Assembly (NCBI RefSeq): GCF_011043545.1
Contig: NZ_JAAKGP010000002.1
Location: 62,001-126,000, forward strand
Length of the DNA: 64,000 nt
DNA from: Rhodobacter sp. SGA-6-6
Lineage (GTDB): Bacteria > Pseudomonadota > Alphaproteobacteria > Rhodobacterales > Rhodobacteraceae
Reading direction: 5' to 3'
The position numbers were made by a program, and so were the translations under genes. Below, one piece after another: positions 36,603 to 45,111 of the stretch. Each line of letters begins with the position of its first letter. Within the stretch, counting starts at the first letter, position 1. Under the pieces are notes generated by a model, which made no database searches, was not told where the DNA came from, and saw only the letters and a list, made by a program, of their open reading frames with translations.

Positions 36603-37805
36603 TCAGGTCACGATCCTGCCCTGCGGTTTTCGGAACTCCGGCCTGTCCCAGAGCCTTTCCGCCATGACCTTGCAGAGGACATCGGCGGCCCTCCGCACGT
36701 CTTCCAGGCCTGTATAGAGCGGGGTGAAGCCGAAGCGGAGGATGTCGGGCGCGCGGAAGTCGCCGATCACGCCCTCGGCGATCAGGGCCTGCATGATGGC
36801 GTAACCCTCGGGGTGGCGGAACGAGATCTGGCTGCCCCGCTGGCCGGGGGCGCGCGGCGTCGCCAGGACAAGCTCGGGGCACTCCGTCTCGACCCGTTCG
36901 ACGAACAGGTCGCCCAGGTCCAGCGACCGGGCGCGCAGGTCGTCGAGATCGACGCTGTCCCAGACATCGAGCGCCGCATCCAGCGCGGTCAGATGCAGGA
37001 TCGGCGGCGTGCCGACGCGCATACGCTCCACGCCATGTGCCGGGCGATAGTCGAGATCGAAGGCAAAGGGCGCTTCATGCCCCATCCACCCCGACAGGGC
37101 GGGGACCGCGCGGTCCTGATGACGGGGGGCGACATAGATGAAGGCGGGGCCGCCGGGCCCGGAGTTCAGGTATTTGTAGGTGCAACCCACGGCAAAGTCG
37201 GCGTTGCAGGCGGCCAGATGCACCGGGAAGGCCCCGGCGGAATGGGCCAGGTCCCAGACCGTCAGGATGCCAAGCGACTGGGCTTTCGCGATCATCGCCT
37301 GCATGTCGTGGCGGCGGCCGGTGCGGTAGTCGACCTCGGTCACCAGCAGCACCGCGACGGTTTCGTCCAGCGCTTCGGCCAGATCCTCGGGGGCAACCAG
37401 TTTCAGCCGGACGTCGCGGCCGACCGTGCGGGCCAGTCCTTCGGCGATATAGAGATCGGAGGGGAAATTCCCCGTGTCCGACAGGATGACCCGGCGGCCC
37501 GGGTTCATCTCCAGGGCCGAGGCCAGCGCCTGATAGACCTTGATCGACAGGGTGTCGCCGACGACGATGGACCCGGGCTCCGCCCCCACCAGTTTTCCGA
37601 TGCGGCCGCCGACACGGCGGGGCAGGTTGATCCAGTCTGCCTTGTTCCAGCCGGTGATCAGCATCCGGCCCCATTCGTCGGTGACCGCCCGGCCCAGCCT
37701 TTCGGCGACGCCGCGCGGCAGCGGACCGAGGGAATTTCCATCCAGATAGACGATGCCTTCGGGCAGATCGAAGGCGCGGCGGGTGGCTTCGAAATCCGTG
37801 GTCAT
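36603..37805 (-). CDS. kynU: Kynureninase
   Basis: A 400-residue fold-type I PLP hydrolase. Signatures are I-V-Y-L-D-G-N-S-L-G-P-L-P-R at the N terminus, D-L-A-H-S-A-G-A-F-P near the cofactor, and the PLP Lys in G-C-T-Y-K-Y-L-N-S-G-P-G-G-P. It cleaves kynurenine to anthranilate and alanine. It is the last gene of an operon livK-G-F-H-M-SDR-kynU, eleven bases after the SDR. kynA, kynB and anthranilate dioxygenase are not present, so an imported kynurenine-like compound is a plausible substrate. Confidence 0.9.
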   Translation of the reverse strand: MTTDFEATRRAFDLPEGIVYLDGNSLGPLPRGVAERLGRAVTDEWGRMLITGWNKADWINLPRRVGGRIGKLVGAEPGSIVVGDTLSIKVYQALASALEMNPGRRVILSDTGNFPSDLYIAEGLARTVGRDVRLKLVAPEDLAEALDETVAVLLVTEVDYRTGRRHDMQAMIAKAQSLGILTVWDLAHSAGAFPVHLAACNADFAVGCTYKYLNSGPGGPAFIYVAPRHQDRAVPALSGWMGHEAPFAFDLDYRPAHGVERMRVGTPPILHLTALDAALDVWDSVDLDDLRARSLDLGDLFVERVETECPELVLATPRAPGQRGSQISFRHPEGYAIMQALIAEGVIGDFRAPDILRFGFTPLYTGLEDVRRAADVLCKVMAERLWDRPEFRKPQGRIVT

Positions 37806-37816
37806 GGCGGCGTCCC

Positions 37817-38629
37817 TCAGGCGTATTCCGACATCAGGCCCGGACGCGAGCCCAGGCCCATCGAGGCGTCCAGCACCGCCCCATGCAGCGCGCGCGAGGC
37901 GGGGCCGGACAGGAAATGCACCAGCGCCGCGATCTCGGACGGCTCGATCAGCCGGCCCTTCGGCAGGCGGGCGAGAAAGGCGGCCAAGGCTTCGGGCGTG
38001 AGCTTCGACAGGGTGCTGGCCTGGAACATCGGGGTGTTGGTCGCGCCCGGGCAGATGGCGAAGACATCGACCTCGCCATGCACCGCCTCGGCCGCGAGTT
38101 GCCGGGTCAGAAAGGCGACGGCGGCCTTGCTCATGCCATCCGACAGACGGAACCCGGGAAAGGCGGTGATCCCGCCGCCGACCGAGCTGATGTTGATCAG
38201 CTTTCGTCCGGGACCGCCGGGCAGCGCCATGAACTGCTGGCACATCTTCAGGGTGCCGTCGGCGTTGATCGCCAGCATCAAGCTGTCCTGGATGTCCGGG
38301 TCGTCGGAGAAAGCCGCGACCGTTGCCGAACCGACGGCGGCGTTGTTCACCAGAATGTCGATCCGGCCATGCGCCGCCGTTACCGATGCCATGCAGCGCC
38401 GGATCGAGACCGGATCGCGCAGGTCCAGGGGGTGCACCGTGACGGCCAGCCCGCCGAAACCCGCCGCCACGGTGGCGGGGTCTTCGACGCCTTCGACGCA
38501 GGTCAGCGCCATGGTGGCCCCATAGGCGGCCAGCCGCTCCACCGTTGCGCGGCCGATACCGCCGGTGCCGCCGGTCACAAGGGCCACGCGGCCGGTCAGA
38601 TCGAGAGGGGCAAGCAGATCGGCGCTCAT
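37817..38629 (-). CDS. Short-chain dehydrogenase-like protein lacking the catalytic Tyr
   Basis: A 270-residue SDR-fold protein. The nucleotide loop T-G-G-T-G-G-I-G (about 19-26) and N-N-A-A are present. The active-site Ser is in N-I-S-S-V-G-G. The Tyr-x-x-x-Lys motif reads D-G-M-S-K, so Asp replaces Tyr while the Lys is kept. It overlaps livM by four bases and precedes kynU, so it probably acts on the same imported compound. Either the protein uses unusual chemistry or it is not a normal oxidoreductase. Confidence 0.82.
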   Translation of the reverse strand: MSADLLAPLDLTGRVALVTGGTGGIGRATVERLAAYGATMALTCVEGVEDPATVAAGFGGLAVTVHPLDLRDPVSIRRCMASVTAAHGRIDILVNNAAVGSATVAAFSDDPDIQDSLMLAINADGTLKMCQQFMALPGGPGRKLINISSVGGGITAFPGFRLSDGMSKAAVAFLTRQLAAEAVHGEVDVFAICPGATNTPMFQASTLSKLTPEALAAFLARLPKGRLIEPSEIAALVHFLSGPASRALHGAVLDASMGLGSRPGLMSEYA

Positions 38630-39942
38630 TTCGGGGCCTCGGGGGTTGCTTCGGGGATCAGCCCCCGGGGGGCAAACCGCATGACAAGGACAAGGATCAG
38701 CCCCATCACCACATAGCGCAGCTGGGCGGGGCCCTGTTCCAGCGCCAGCCGGAGGGGGTTCTCGGGGGAAAGCAGCGCGGCGCCGGTCGCGGCCAGCCAC
38801 AGGCCCGCGGTCTCGGCCTGCACCCAGACGAACCAGATCAGGAAGCCGCCGAAGATGGCGCCCCTGTGGTTGCCCGACCCGCCGATGATGACCATCACCC
38901 AGATCAGGAAAGTGAAGCGCAGCGGCTGATAGCTGCCGGCGGTGAACTGGCCGTCCAGCGTCACCAGCATCGCGCCACCGATGCCGACGATGGCCGAACC
39001 CAGCACGAAAGCCTGCAGATGGCGGCGCGCCACGTCCTTGCCCATGGCGCGGGCGGCTTCCTCGTTGTCGCGGATGGCGCGCATCATCCGGCCCCAGGGC
39101 GCGCGGGCCAGCCGCTCCAGCGCCCACCAGATCGCCAGAAGCACGGCGAGGAACCAGGCGGCATAGGCCAGCTTGACCAGAACCGAGGCGGTGTCGCGCA
39201 GGGGCCAGCCCAGCCAGTCGGCGATCTGCTGCGCCCAGGGTGCGGATTGCAGATCGGCCTCATAGGGCACCGGGCGCGGCAGGCCGGTGACGTTCTTCAC
39301 CCCCCGGGCCAGCCATTCCTCGTTGCGCAGGACCGCGAGGATGATCTCGGAAATCCCGAAGGTCGCCACCGCCAGATAGTCCGAGCGCAAGCCCGCCGTC
39401 AGCCGCCCGATGGGCCAGGCCACAAGTGCGGCCAGCAGGCCGCCCACGCCCCAGGACAGCGCCACCGGCAGGCCGAGGCCGCCGAGATAGCCCGCGCTGG
39501 CGGCATCCACCGCCTCGATCGCGGCGGTGGCGGGCAGGAACCAGCCTTGCGCCACAAGGATGCCGGCGATCGCCGTCACCGTGACGGCAAGGCCGCGGGT
39601 GACCGGCAGGCCCGACAGCCTGCGCCACAGCACCGACACGGCTACCGCCGTTCCCAGAAGAACCGCGCCGGCGGCGAGCAATCCTGTGCCGCCCGCCTCC
39701 CACGCAGCGCCGACCGGCGGGGCCGAGACCAGAACGACGGCAAGACCTCCCACCGCAGCCGACCCCATCGTGCCGACATTGAACATGCCGGCGACGCCCC
39801 ACTGCACGTTGACGCCCAGGGACATCACCGCGGAAATCACGCAGAGGTTGAAGATCGTCAGCGCCAGTTGCCAGCTTTGCAACAGCCCGACGGCCAGCAG
39901 AACCGCCGCCATCGCGGCATAGAGCAGGGCGGTGCGGTTCAT
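38626..39942 (-). CDS. livM: Branched-chain-type ABC permease LivM
   Basis: A 438-residue permease of the LivM family, with about ten hydrophobic helices and the loop Y-L-A-V-A-T-F-G-I-S-E-I-I that contacts the ATPases. It is about 100 residues longer than the usual LivM because of an additional hydrophobic N-terminal region (about 1-150). Its start overlaps the livH stop by four bases. The substrate is likely an amino-acid-like or aromatic compound, given kynU in the operon. Confidence 0.85.
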   Translation of the reverse strand: MNRTALLYAAMAAVLLAVGLLQSWQLALTIFNLCVISAVMSLGVNVQWGVAGMFNVGTMGSAAVGGLAVVLVSAPPVGAAWEAGGTGLLAAGAVLLGTAVAVSVLWRRLSGLPVTRGLAVTVTAIAGILVAQGWFLPATAAIEAVDAASAGYLGGLGLPVALSWGVGGLLAALVAWPIGRLTAGLRSDYLAVATFGISEIILAVLRNEEWLARGVKNVTGLPRPVPYEADLQSAPWAQQIADWLGWPLRDTASVLVKLAYAAWFLAVLLAIWWALERLARAPWGRMMRAIRDNEEAARAMGKDVARRHLQAFVLGSAIVGIGGAMLVTLDGQFTAGSYQPLRFTFLIWVMVIIGGSGNHRGAIFGGFLIWFVWVQAETAGLWLAATGAALLSPENPLRLALEQGPAQLRYVVMGLILVLVMRFAPRGLIPEATPEAPK

Positions 39943-40952
39943 CTTGCGGCCTTTCCGTAAAGGCCCGCCGGGCGCACCAGCAGGACGATGACGAGGATCA
40001 GGAAGGACACCGCGAATTTGTATTCGGTGGACAGGAGCTGCATCATTCCATCCGGAGCCAGCCCGGCCGGCAGCAGATAAGTCAGGGCCTTCTTCCAGGC
40101 GAAGGTCAGCGCCAGTTCGGAAAAGGCCACGATCATCGAGCCGACGACCGCCCCGACCGGGCTGCCCAGGCCCCCCACCACGGCGGCGGCGAACATCGGC
40201 AGCAGGAGCTGCTGGTAGACGAAGGGGCGATAGCCCTTGTCGAGACCGAACAGCACCCCCGCCAGCACCGACAGCACCGCGACCAGCACCCAGGTCAGCC
40301 GCACGATCCGGTCGGGGTCCACGCCGGACAAGAGCGCCAGATTGCGGTTGTCGGCATAGGCGCGCATCGACCGGCCCGCCCGGGTGCGGTTCAGGAACCG
40401 GAAGAGGCAGGCCATCGCCAGCACCGCCAGACCGATGGTCAGCATCTGCGAGGTCTTCAGCACCAGCGGCTCGGCCAGCCCCGACCAGTCGCGGAAGCCC
40501 CGGGCGGTGACGATGAACCGCTCGCCATCCTCGAAATCCCGGCCATCCGTGCCGATCACCAGCCGGATCACCCCGTTCATGATCAGCATGACACCCGCCG
40601 AGACGATCATGAAGACCTCGGGCCGGGCATTGATGCGGCGGAAGTGGCGGTAAAGCGCGCGGTCCGTTCCGATGAACACCAGCGCCAGCAGCGGCATGGC
40701 GAGCAGCATTCCCAAAAGCGCGGTCGGCAGGACCCCCAGCGAGACGCCCATGCCCTGCAGCCAGAGCGTGATGAGGATGGTCAGCGCGGTGCCCAGCGAC
40801 AGGCCCTCGGCATGGGCAAAGCTGGAAAAGCGCAGGACACCGAAGATCAGCGTGACGCCAAGAGCCCCAAGCGCCAGCTGGCTGCCATAGGCGAGGCCGG
40901 GGAGGATCAGCATACTGGTCAGGTGGACCAGCCCGTTCAGGATATCGGTCAT
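39939..40952 (-). CDS. livH: Branched-chain-type ABC permease LivH
   Basis: A 337-residue permease of the LivH family with about eight membrane helices. Near the N terminus is the typical G-L-A-Y-G-S-Q-L-A-L-G-A-L-G-V-T-L-I-F-G, and the ATPase-contact loop is near R-A-Y-A-D-N-R-N-L-A-L-L-S-G-V. It overlaps both livF and livM by four bases, so all are translated as one unit. Confidence 0.88.
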   Translation of the reverse strand: MTDILNGLVHLTSMLILPGLAYGSQLALGALGVTLIFGVLRFSSFAHAEGLSLGTALTILITLWLQGMGVSLGVLPTALLGMLLAMPLLALVFIGTDRALYRHFRRINARPEVFMIVSAGVMLIMNGVIRLVIGTDGRDFEDGERFIVTARGFRDWSGLAEPLVLKTSQMLTIGLAVLAMACLFRFLNRTRAGRSMRAYADNRNLALLSGVDPDRIVRLTWVLVAVLSVLAGVLFGLDKGYRPFVYQQLLLPMFAAAVVGGLGSPVGAVVGSMIVAFSELALTFAWKKALTYLLPAGLAPDGMMQLLSTEYKFAVSFLILVIVLLVRPAGLYGKAAR

Positions 40953-41659
40953 GCGCGCCCCCCGAGGAAACTGCGGCGGGTATCGGGATCGGCCAGAAGC
41001 TCTCTCCCGGTGCCGGTGAAGCGGTTCGCCCCTTGCACCAGCACGAAGCCGGTATCGGCGATCTCCAGCGCCCCGGCGGCGTTCTGCTCGACCATCAGCA
41101 CGGCAAGGCCCTGCGCGGCGATGCGGGTGATCTTGTCGAACAGCTCATCCATCACATTGGGGCTGACGCCGGCCGTAGGCTCGTCCAGAAGCAGGACCGA
41201 GGGTCTGGTCATCAGCGCCCGTCCCACCGCAAGCTGCTGGCGCTGCCCGCCGGACAGCTGCCCCGCCGGCTGGTGGCGCTTGTCGGCCAGGATCGGGAAC
41301 AGCGCGAAGATCTCGTCCAGGGTGTCGCCGATGGCGTCCTTGCGCAGAAGGGCGCCCATCTGAAGGTTCTCGAACACGGTCAGGGTGGGAAAGACGTTCT
41401 CGGTCTGGGGCACGAAGCCCATGCCCGCCCTGATCCGCGCCTGCGGGGGCAGCGCCGTGATGTCGCGCCCGTCCAGCATCACGCGGCCCGAAGTCAGCCG
41501 CAGCATCCCCAGCACCGCCTTCATCGCGGTGGACTTGCCCGCGCCGTTCGGCCCGACGATGACGGCGATCCGGCCGCGGTCCACCTCGATGGTGCAGCCG
41601 TTCAGGATCGGCGGCCCGCCGTAACCGCCGGTCAGGTTTTCGGCGCGGAGGAAGCTCAT
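40949..41659 (-). CDS. livF: Branched-chain-type ABC ATPase LivF
   Basis: A 236-residue ABC ATPase of the LivF class: Walker A G-P-N-G-A-G-K-S-T, Q-loop F-V-P-Q-T-E-N-V-F, signature L-S-G-G-Q-R-Q-Q-L-A, Walker B L-L-L-D-E-P-T-A-G. The start at 41659 overlaps the livG stop by four bases and gives the family N terminus. It pairs with LivG to drive import. Confidence 0.92.
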   Translation of the reverse strand: MSFLRAENLTGGYGGPPILNGCTIEVDRGRIAVIVGPNGAGKSTAMKAVLGMLRLTSGRVMLDGRDITALPPQARIRAGMGFVPQTENVFPTLTVFENLQMGALLRKDAIGDTLDEIFALFPILADKRHQPAGQLSGGQRQQLAVGRALMTRPSVLLLDEPTAGVSPNVMDELFDKITRIAAQGLAVLMVEQNAAGALEIADTGFVLVQGANRFTGTGRELLADPDTRRSFLGGRA

Positions 41660-42489
41660 GTGACCGCCTCCACCTCGGTGCCGGCCAAGCCCGTGCCCTT
41701 GGCCGCCCGGCCCTTGCCCAGATAGGCGGCGATCACCGCCTCGTCCGAGAGGATGTCCTCGACGCTGCCCCGCGCCAGCAACCGGCCCTCGGCCATGCAG
41801 GTCACGTCGTCGCAAAGCTCGGCAATGAACTGCATGTCATGCTCGACCAGACAGAAGGTGTAGCCGCGCTCGCGGTTCAGGCGGCGGATGGCGTCGGCGA
41901 TGGTGTAGAGAAGGGTGCGGTTCACCCCCGCGCCGACCTCGTCGAGGAAGACGATCTTCGGCTCCGCCATCATCGTGCGGCCCAGTTCCAGGAGCTTCTT
42001 CTGCCCGCCCGACAGGCTGCCCGCGGGCAGGTCTGCGACATGAGTGATTTCCAGGAACTCCAGAATCTCATCGGCCTTTTCGCGCAGGGCCCGCTCCTCG
42101 GCCCGCACGCGGCCGGGGCGCAGAAGCGCGCCGATGTAGGTCTCGCCCGTCTGCCGGGCGGGCACCATCATCAGGTTCTCGCGCACCGTCAGCTTCGAGA
42201 ATTCGCGGGCGATCTGGAAGGTGCGCAGCAATCCCTTGCCGAAGAGGATATGCGGCGCCTCGCCGGTGATGTCCTCGCCGTCCAGCAACACCCTGCCCGA
42301 GGTGGGCCGGTGGTAGCCGGCGATCAGGTTGAACAGCGTGGATTTCCCCGCCCCGTTCGGGCCGATCAGCCCGGCAATGCCGCCGCGGCGGATGGTCAGC
42401 GACATGTCGTCGACAGCCTTGAGCCCGCCGAACGAGATGCAGAGGTTCTGCACCACCAGCAGGTCCGGTGGCTTCGGAACTTGGGTCAT
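41656..42489 (-). CDS. livG: Branched-chain-type ABC ATPase LivG
   Basis: A 277-residue ABC ATPase of the LivG class: Walker A G-P-N-G-A-G-K-S-T, the LivG-typical R-T-F-Q-I-A-R-E-F, signature L-S-G-G-Q-K-K-L-L-E and Walker B V-F-L-D-E-V-G-A-G. The Walker B follow-up is E-V rather than the usual E-P. About 20 extra residues at the C terminus (G-R-A-A-K-G-T) are not part of the core. Confidence 0.9.
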   Translation of the reverse strand: MTQVPKPPDLLVVQNLCISFGGLKAVDDMSLTIRRGGIAGLIGPNGAGKSTLFNLIAGYHRPTSGRVLLDGEDITGEAPHILFGKGLLRTFQIAREFSKLTVRENLMMVPARQTGETYIGALLRPGRVRAEERALREKADEILEFLEITHVADLPAGSLSGGQKKLLELGRTMMAEPKIVFLDEVGAGVNRTLLYTIADAIRRLNRERGYTFCLVEHDMQFIAELCDDVTCMAEGRLLARGSVEDILSDEAVIAAYLGKGRAAKGTGLAGTEVEAVT

Positions 42490-42540
42490 GGCGAAATCTC
42501 CGGGAAAGGCCGGGCCGCACGGGGCGGCCCGGCGCTTTGC

Positions 42541-43731
42541 TCACTCGGCGCCGAGCATCCGGACGGTCTCGAACTTGCCGCCCTTGTTCTCGAACTCGCG
42601 GTAGCTGCCCGCGCTTTCGCCGTTGCCGATCATCTCGACATCGGAGCCGCCGACATAATCGACATCGCCGCCGTCCTTCAGGATCTGCAGGCCCTTGGCC
42701 AACTCGCCCGGATAGATCTTCTCGCCCGGCGCGTTGGCGACCTCCATCACATGCTCATGGGCCTTGCCCGGATCGCCCGCCTGCTGGATCGCCAGCAGGA
42801 TCAGCGCCGCCGCATCATAGGATTCCCGCACGAAGGAACTGTCGGCATTCTTTCCGGCCGCCGCGGCATAGGCCGTGAACTTCTCGGACCCGTCGCCCAC
42901 CGTCCAGGGCACGGTGCCGAAGATCTGCAGGTCTGGCCCGAAATCCGACATCAGCTTCTCGGAATGCATCCCGTCGCCCACGGCGAAACGGTCGAAGGAA
43001 CCGCTGTCCAGCGAGGCCCGGATGATGCCGTTGCCGCCCTGGTCCGAATAGCCCAGAACCACCAGCGCCTCGCCGCCCGCCACCGACAGGGCGGAGACCT
43101 CAGCCGAGTAATCCGCCTTGCCGTCGTCATGCGGCGCGACCAGCGTCACCGTGCCGCCCGCCGCCTTGTAGGCCGCATCGAAGCTGTCGGCGAAGCCCTT
43201 GCCGTAATCGTTGTTGGTATAAGTCACCGCCACCGCCTTGATGCCGCGGTCGATCAGCACCCTGGCCAGAAGCTCGCCCTGCCGCGCATCCGAGGGCGCG
43301 GTGCGGAAGAACAGGCCCTTGTCGCTGTCCGACGACAGCGCCGGGGTGGTGGCCGAGGGCGAGATCATCAGGATGTTGTTCGGCACCGCCACGTTGTTCA
43401 GCACCGCCGTCGCCACGCCCGAGCAATCCGCCCCGATCAGCGCCACGATCCTGTCCACCGTCACCAGCCGCTCGGCCGCTGCGGTGGCTGCCGAAGCGTC
43501 CACGCAGGTGCTGTCGCCCCGGACGGAGGATACCGTCGCCCCGTCCAGCAGCAATCCGCTGTCCGAAACCTCCTTCATCGCCAACTCCGCCCCATCCGCC
43601 ATCGGCGGGGTCAGGGATTCGATCGGGCCGGTGAAGCCGAAAAGGATGCCGATCTTCAGCTCTTCGGCCGAGGCCGGCAGAGCCAGAAGAGACGTTCCCA
43701 GAAGAAGCGGTCCAAGGGTGTGTTTCATCAT
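42541..43731 (-). CDS. ABC substrate-binding protein, LivK/peripla_BP_6 type
   Basis: A 396-residue periplasmic protein. The signal peptide ends near residue 22 (L-P-A-S-A-E). The type I binding fold is seen in I-G-I-L-F-G-F-T-G-P-I, D-S-T-C-V-D-A and L-I-G-A-D-C-S-G-V-A. A Cys pair (S-T-C-V and A-D-C-S) may form a disulfide. It is the first gene of the liv-SDR-kynU operon and sets its specificity. Two adjacent Met codons leave the start uncertain by one residue. Confidence 0.88.
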   Translation of the reverse strand: MMKHTLGPLLLGTSLLALPASAEELKIGILFGFTGPIESLTPPMADGAELAMKEVSDSGLLLDGATVSSVRGDSTCVDASAATAAAERLVTVDRIVALIGADCSGVATAVLNNVAVPNNILMISPSATTPALSSDSDKGLFFRTAPSDARQGELLARVLIDRGIKAVAVTYTNNDYGKGFADSFDAAYKAAGGTVTLVAPHDDGKADYSAEVSALSVAGGEALVVLGYSDQGGNGIIRASLDSGSFDRFAVGDGMHSEKLMSDFGPDLQIFGTVPWTVGDGSEKFTAYAAAAGKNADSSFVRESYDAAALILLAIQQAGDPGKAHEHVMEVANAPGEKIYPGELAKGLQILKDGGDVDYVGGSDVEMIGNGESAGSYREFENKGGKFETVRMLGAE

Positions 43732-43807
43732 GAGGTCTCGCTGTTGGGTTCAGGTGCTCCTGCCGACGGGCGTCGGCGGCCGAATGTCTCCCCGGCGTGA
43801 TAGATAA

Positions 43808-43850
43808 AATATAAACATTGGATATTCGTCAAGATTATATTTTATATAAT
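43808..43850. promoter_or_regulatory. AT-rich operator candidates between livK and GntR genes
   Basis: A very AT-rich patch in the 190-bp divergent gap holds two dyads: AATAT-N9-ATATT (43808-43826) and a perfect ATTATAT-TTT-ATATAAT (43834-43850). Both sit between the binding-protein gene and the GntR regulator, as expected for an autoregulated operator that also supplies promoter -10 sequences. Confidence 0.6.
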
Positions 43851-43921
43851 CCGGAAGGCTCCACGTTGACCGGCTGGTGAGGACGCGCCAGACTGGCGGC
43901 CGTTCAGGAAAGCACGGACAA

Positions 43922-44599
43922 ATGTCCAAGACAGATCAAGCCTATGAGACGTTGAAGCGGGACATCCTGTCGGGGGCGCTGGCCCCGGACGAGCCGCTGA
44001 CCGTCGCCACCCTGACCGCGCGATATGGCTTCGGCTGGACGCCGCTGCGCGATTCGCTGTCACGGCTCGAAGGCGAGAACCTGGTCACGCTGGCGCGCAA
44101 CCGCGGCTATCGGGTGGTCGGTGCCAGCTATGCCGAACTGCTGGACATCCAGCACACGCGGCTGGCGATCGAGACCCAGCTTCTGCGGGATTCGATCCGG
44201 CTGGGGGATGACGACTGGCAAAAGCGCGTGCTTCTGGCCCACCGCACCCTGTCGCGCGCGCCGGCCCTGCACACCGGCATGTCCGAGGCCGACTACGAGA
44301 CCTTCGAGGCCGCGCATCAGGCGTTCCACCTGGCCCTTGTCGGCGGCGGCAACAGTCTCTGGCTGGCCCGGTTCCTCGACCAGCTCTATGCGCAGGTCCG
44401 CCGCCACCAGCGCCTGATCGTTCTGGGCCGGGCGGCGCTCTCCGACCCGCGAACCGATGCGGCGCTGCTGGCAACTCTTCATGCGGCATCCGCCATCGAG
44501 CATCACACCCGCCTGATGGACGCCGTTCTCGACCGCGACGAAGACCGCGCGGTTCAGCTGATGCGGGACCATATCGGCACGGTGCGGGTCAGCGCGTAG
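43922..44599 (+). CDS. GntR-family (FCD) transcriptional regulator
   Basis: A 225-residue regulator. The N-terminal winged helix has Q-A-Y-E-T-L-K-R-D-I-L-S-G and T-P-L-R-D-S-L-S-R-L-E-G-E-N-L-V; an FCD helical effector domain follows (about 80-220, with Q-A-F-H-L-A-L and H-T-R-L-M-D-A-V). It diverges from the liv-SDR-kynU operon and is its likely repressor, with a kynurenine-related effector as a guess. The start at 43922 is chosen for the family N terminus over an upstream in-frame start at 43877. Confidence 0.86.
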   Translation: MSKTDQAYETLKRDILSGALAPDEPLTVATLTARYGFGWTPLRDSLSRLEGENLVTLARNRGYRVVGASYAELLDIQHTRLAIETQLLRDSIRLGDDDWQKRVLLAHRTLSRAPALHTGMSEADYETFEAAHQAFHLALVGGGNSLWLARFLDQLYAQVRRHQRLIVLGRAALSDPRTDAALLATLHAASAIEHHTRLMDAVLDRDEDRAVQLMRDHIGTVRVSA

Positions 44600-44666
44600 C
44601 CGAAGCTGGCCTGGGGCATCTGCGCCGCCCGCGACCCGCCGCCGCCAAGGTCCTTCGCCATCCCTC

Positions 44667-45035
44667 TCAGTCGAAGTGCAGCGGCGAGGGGCCTGTCCAG
44701 CCCGGCAGGAGATCCGGGCGGGCCGGGGCGAAGATCTCGTAGTAGACCGCACCCTCCGGGCCGGTGCCGACGGCTGCATGGCGCGAGCGCGCCGGGAAGA
44801 ACACCATCTCCCCCGGCCCTGCGCTGCATTCCCTGCCGTCGATGACGAAGCGCATATTGCCTTCGGTCACCACGACGATCTGCTCCTGTTCGTGCCAGTG
44901 GGTCTTGCCGTCGAACTGCACGTCGGGGGCGGCCGTCATCCGCACCGCCGAGATCAGGCCGCCGCAGATTCCCTTGCGGGTCTGGCCTGCACGCAGGCCG
45001 CCGGCGCCGGGCAGGTCATTCCATTCTATCTTCAT
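44667..45035 (-). CDS. Small cupin protein
   Basis: A 122-residue cupin. Motif 1 is H-W-H-E-Q-E-Q-I-V-V-V-T-E-G and motif 2 P-A-R-S-R-H-A-A. It ends a minus-strand group of ABC transporter genes, 76 bp after the permease. It converges with the GntR gene at 43922. The start at 45035 has a GGAAG site. The role within the catabolic group is unknown; a metal-dependent isomerase or ring-modifying enzyme is possible. Confidence 0.78.
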   Translation of the reverse strand: MKIEWNDLPGAGGLRAGQTRKGICGGLISAVRMTAAPDVQFDGKTHWHEQEQIVVVTEGNMRFVIDGRECSAGPGEMVFFPARSRHAAVGTGPEGAVYYEIFAPARPDLLPGWTGPSPLHFD

Positions 45036-45111
45036 GTCATTCTTCCGGATTTCGCAGGAAGATGGCGCAGGACGCGCCACCTCCGGAGTCGTGCCGCGGG
45101 ATACGGCCGGG

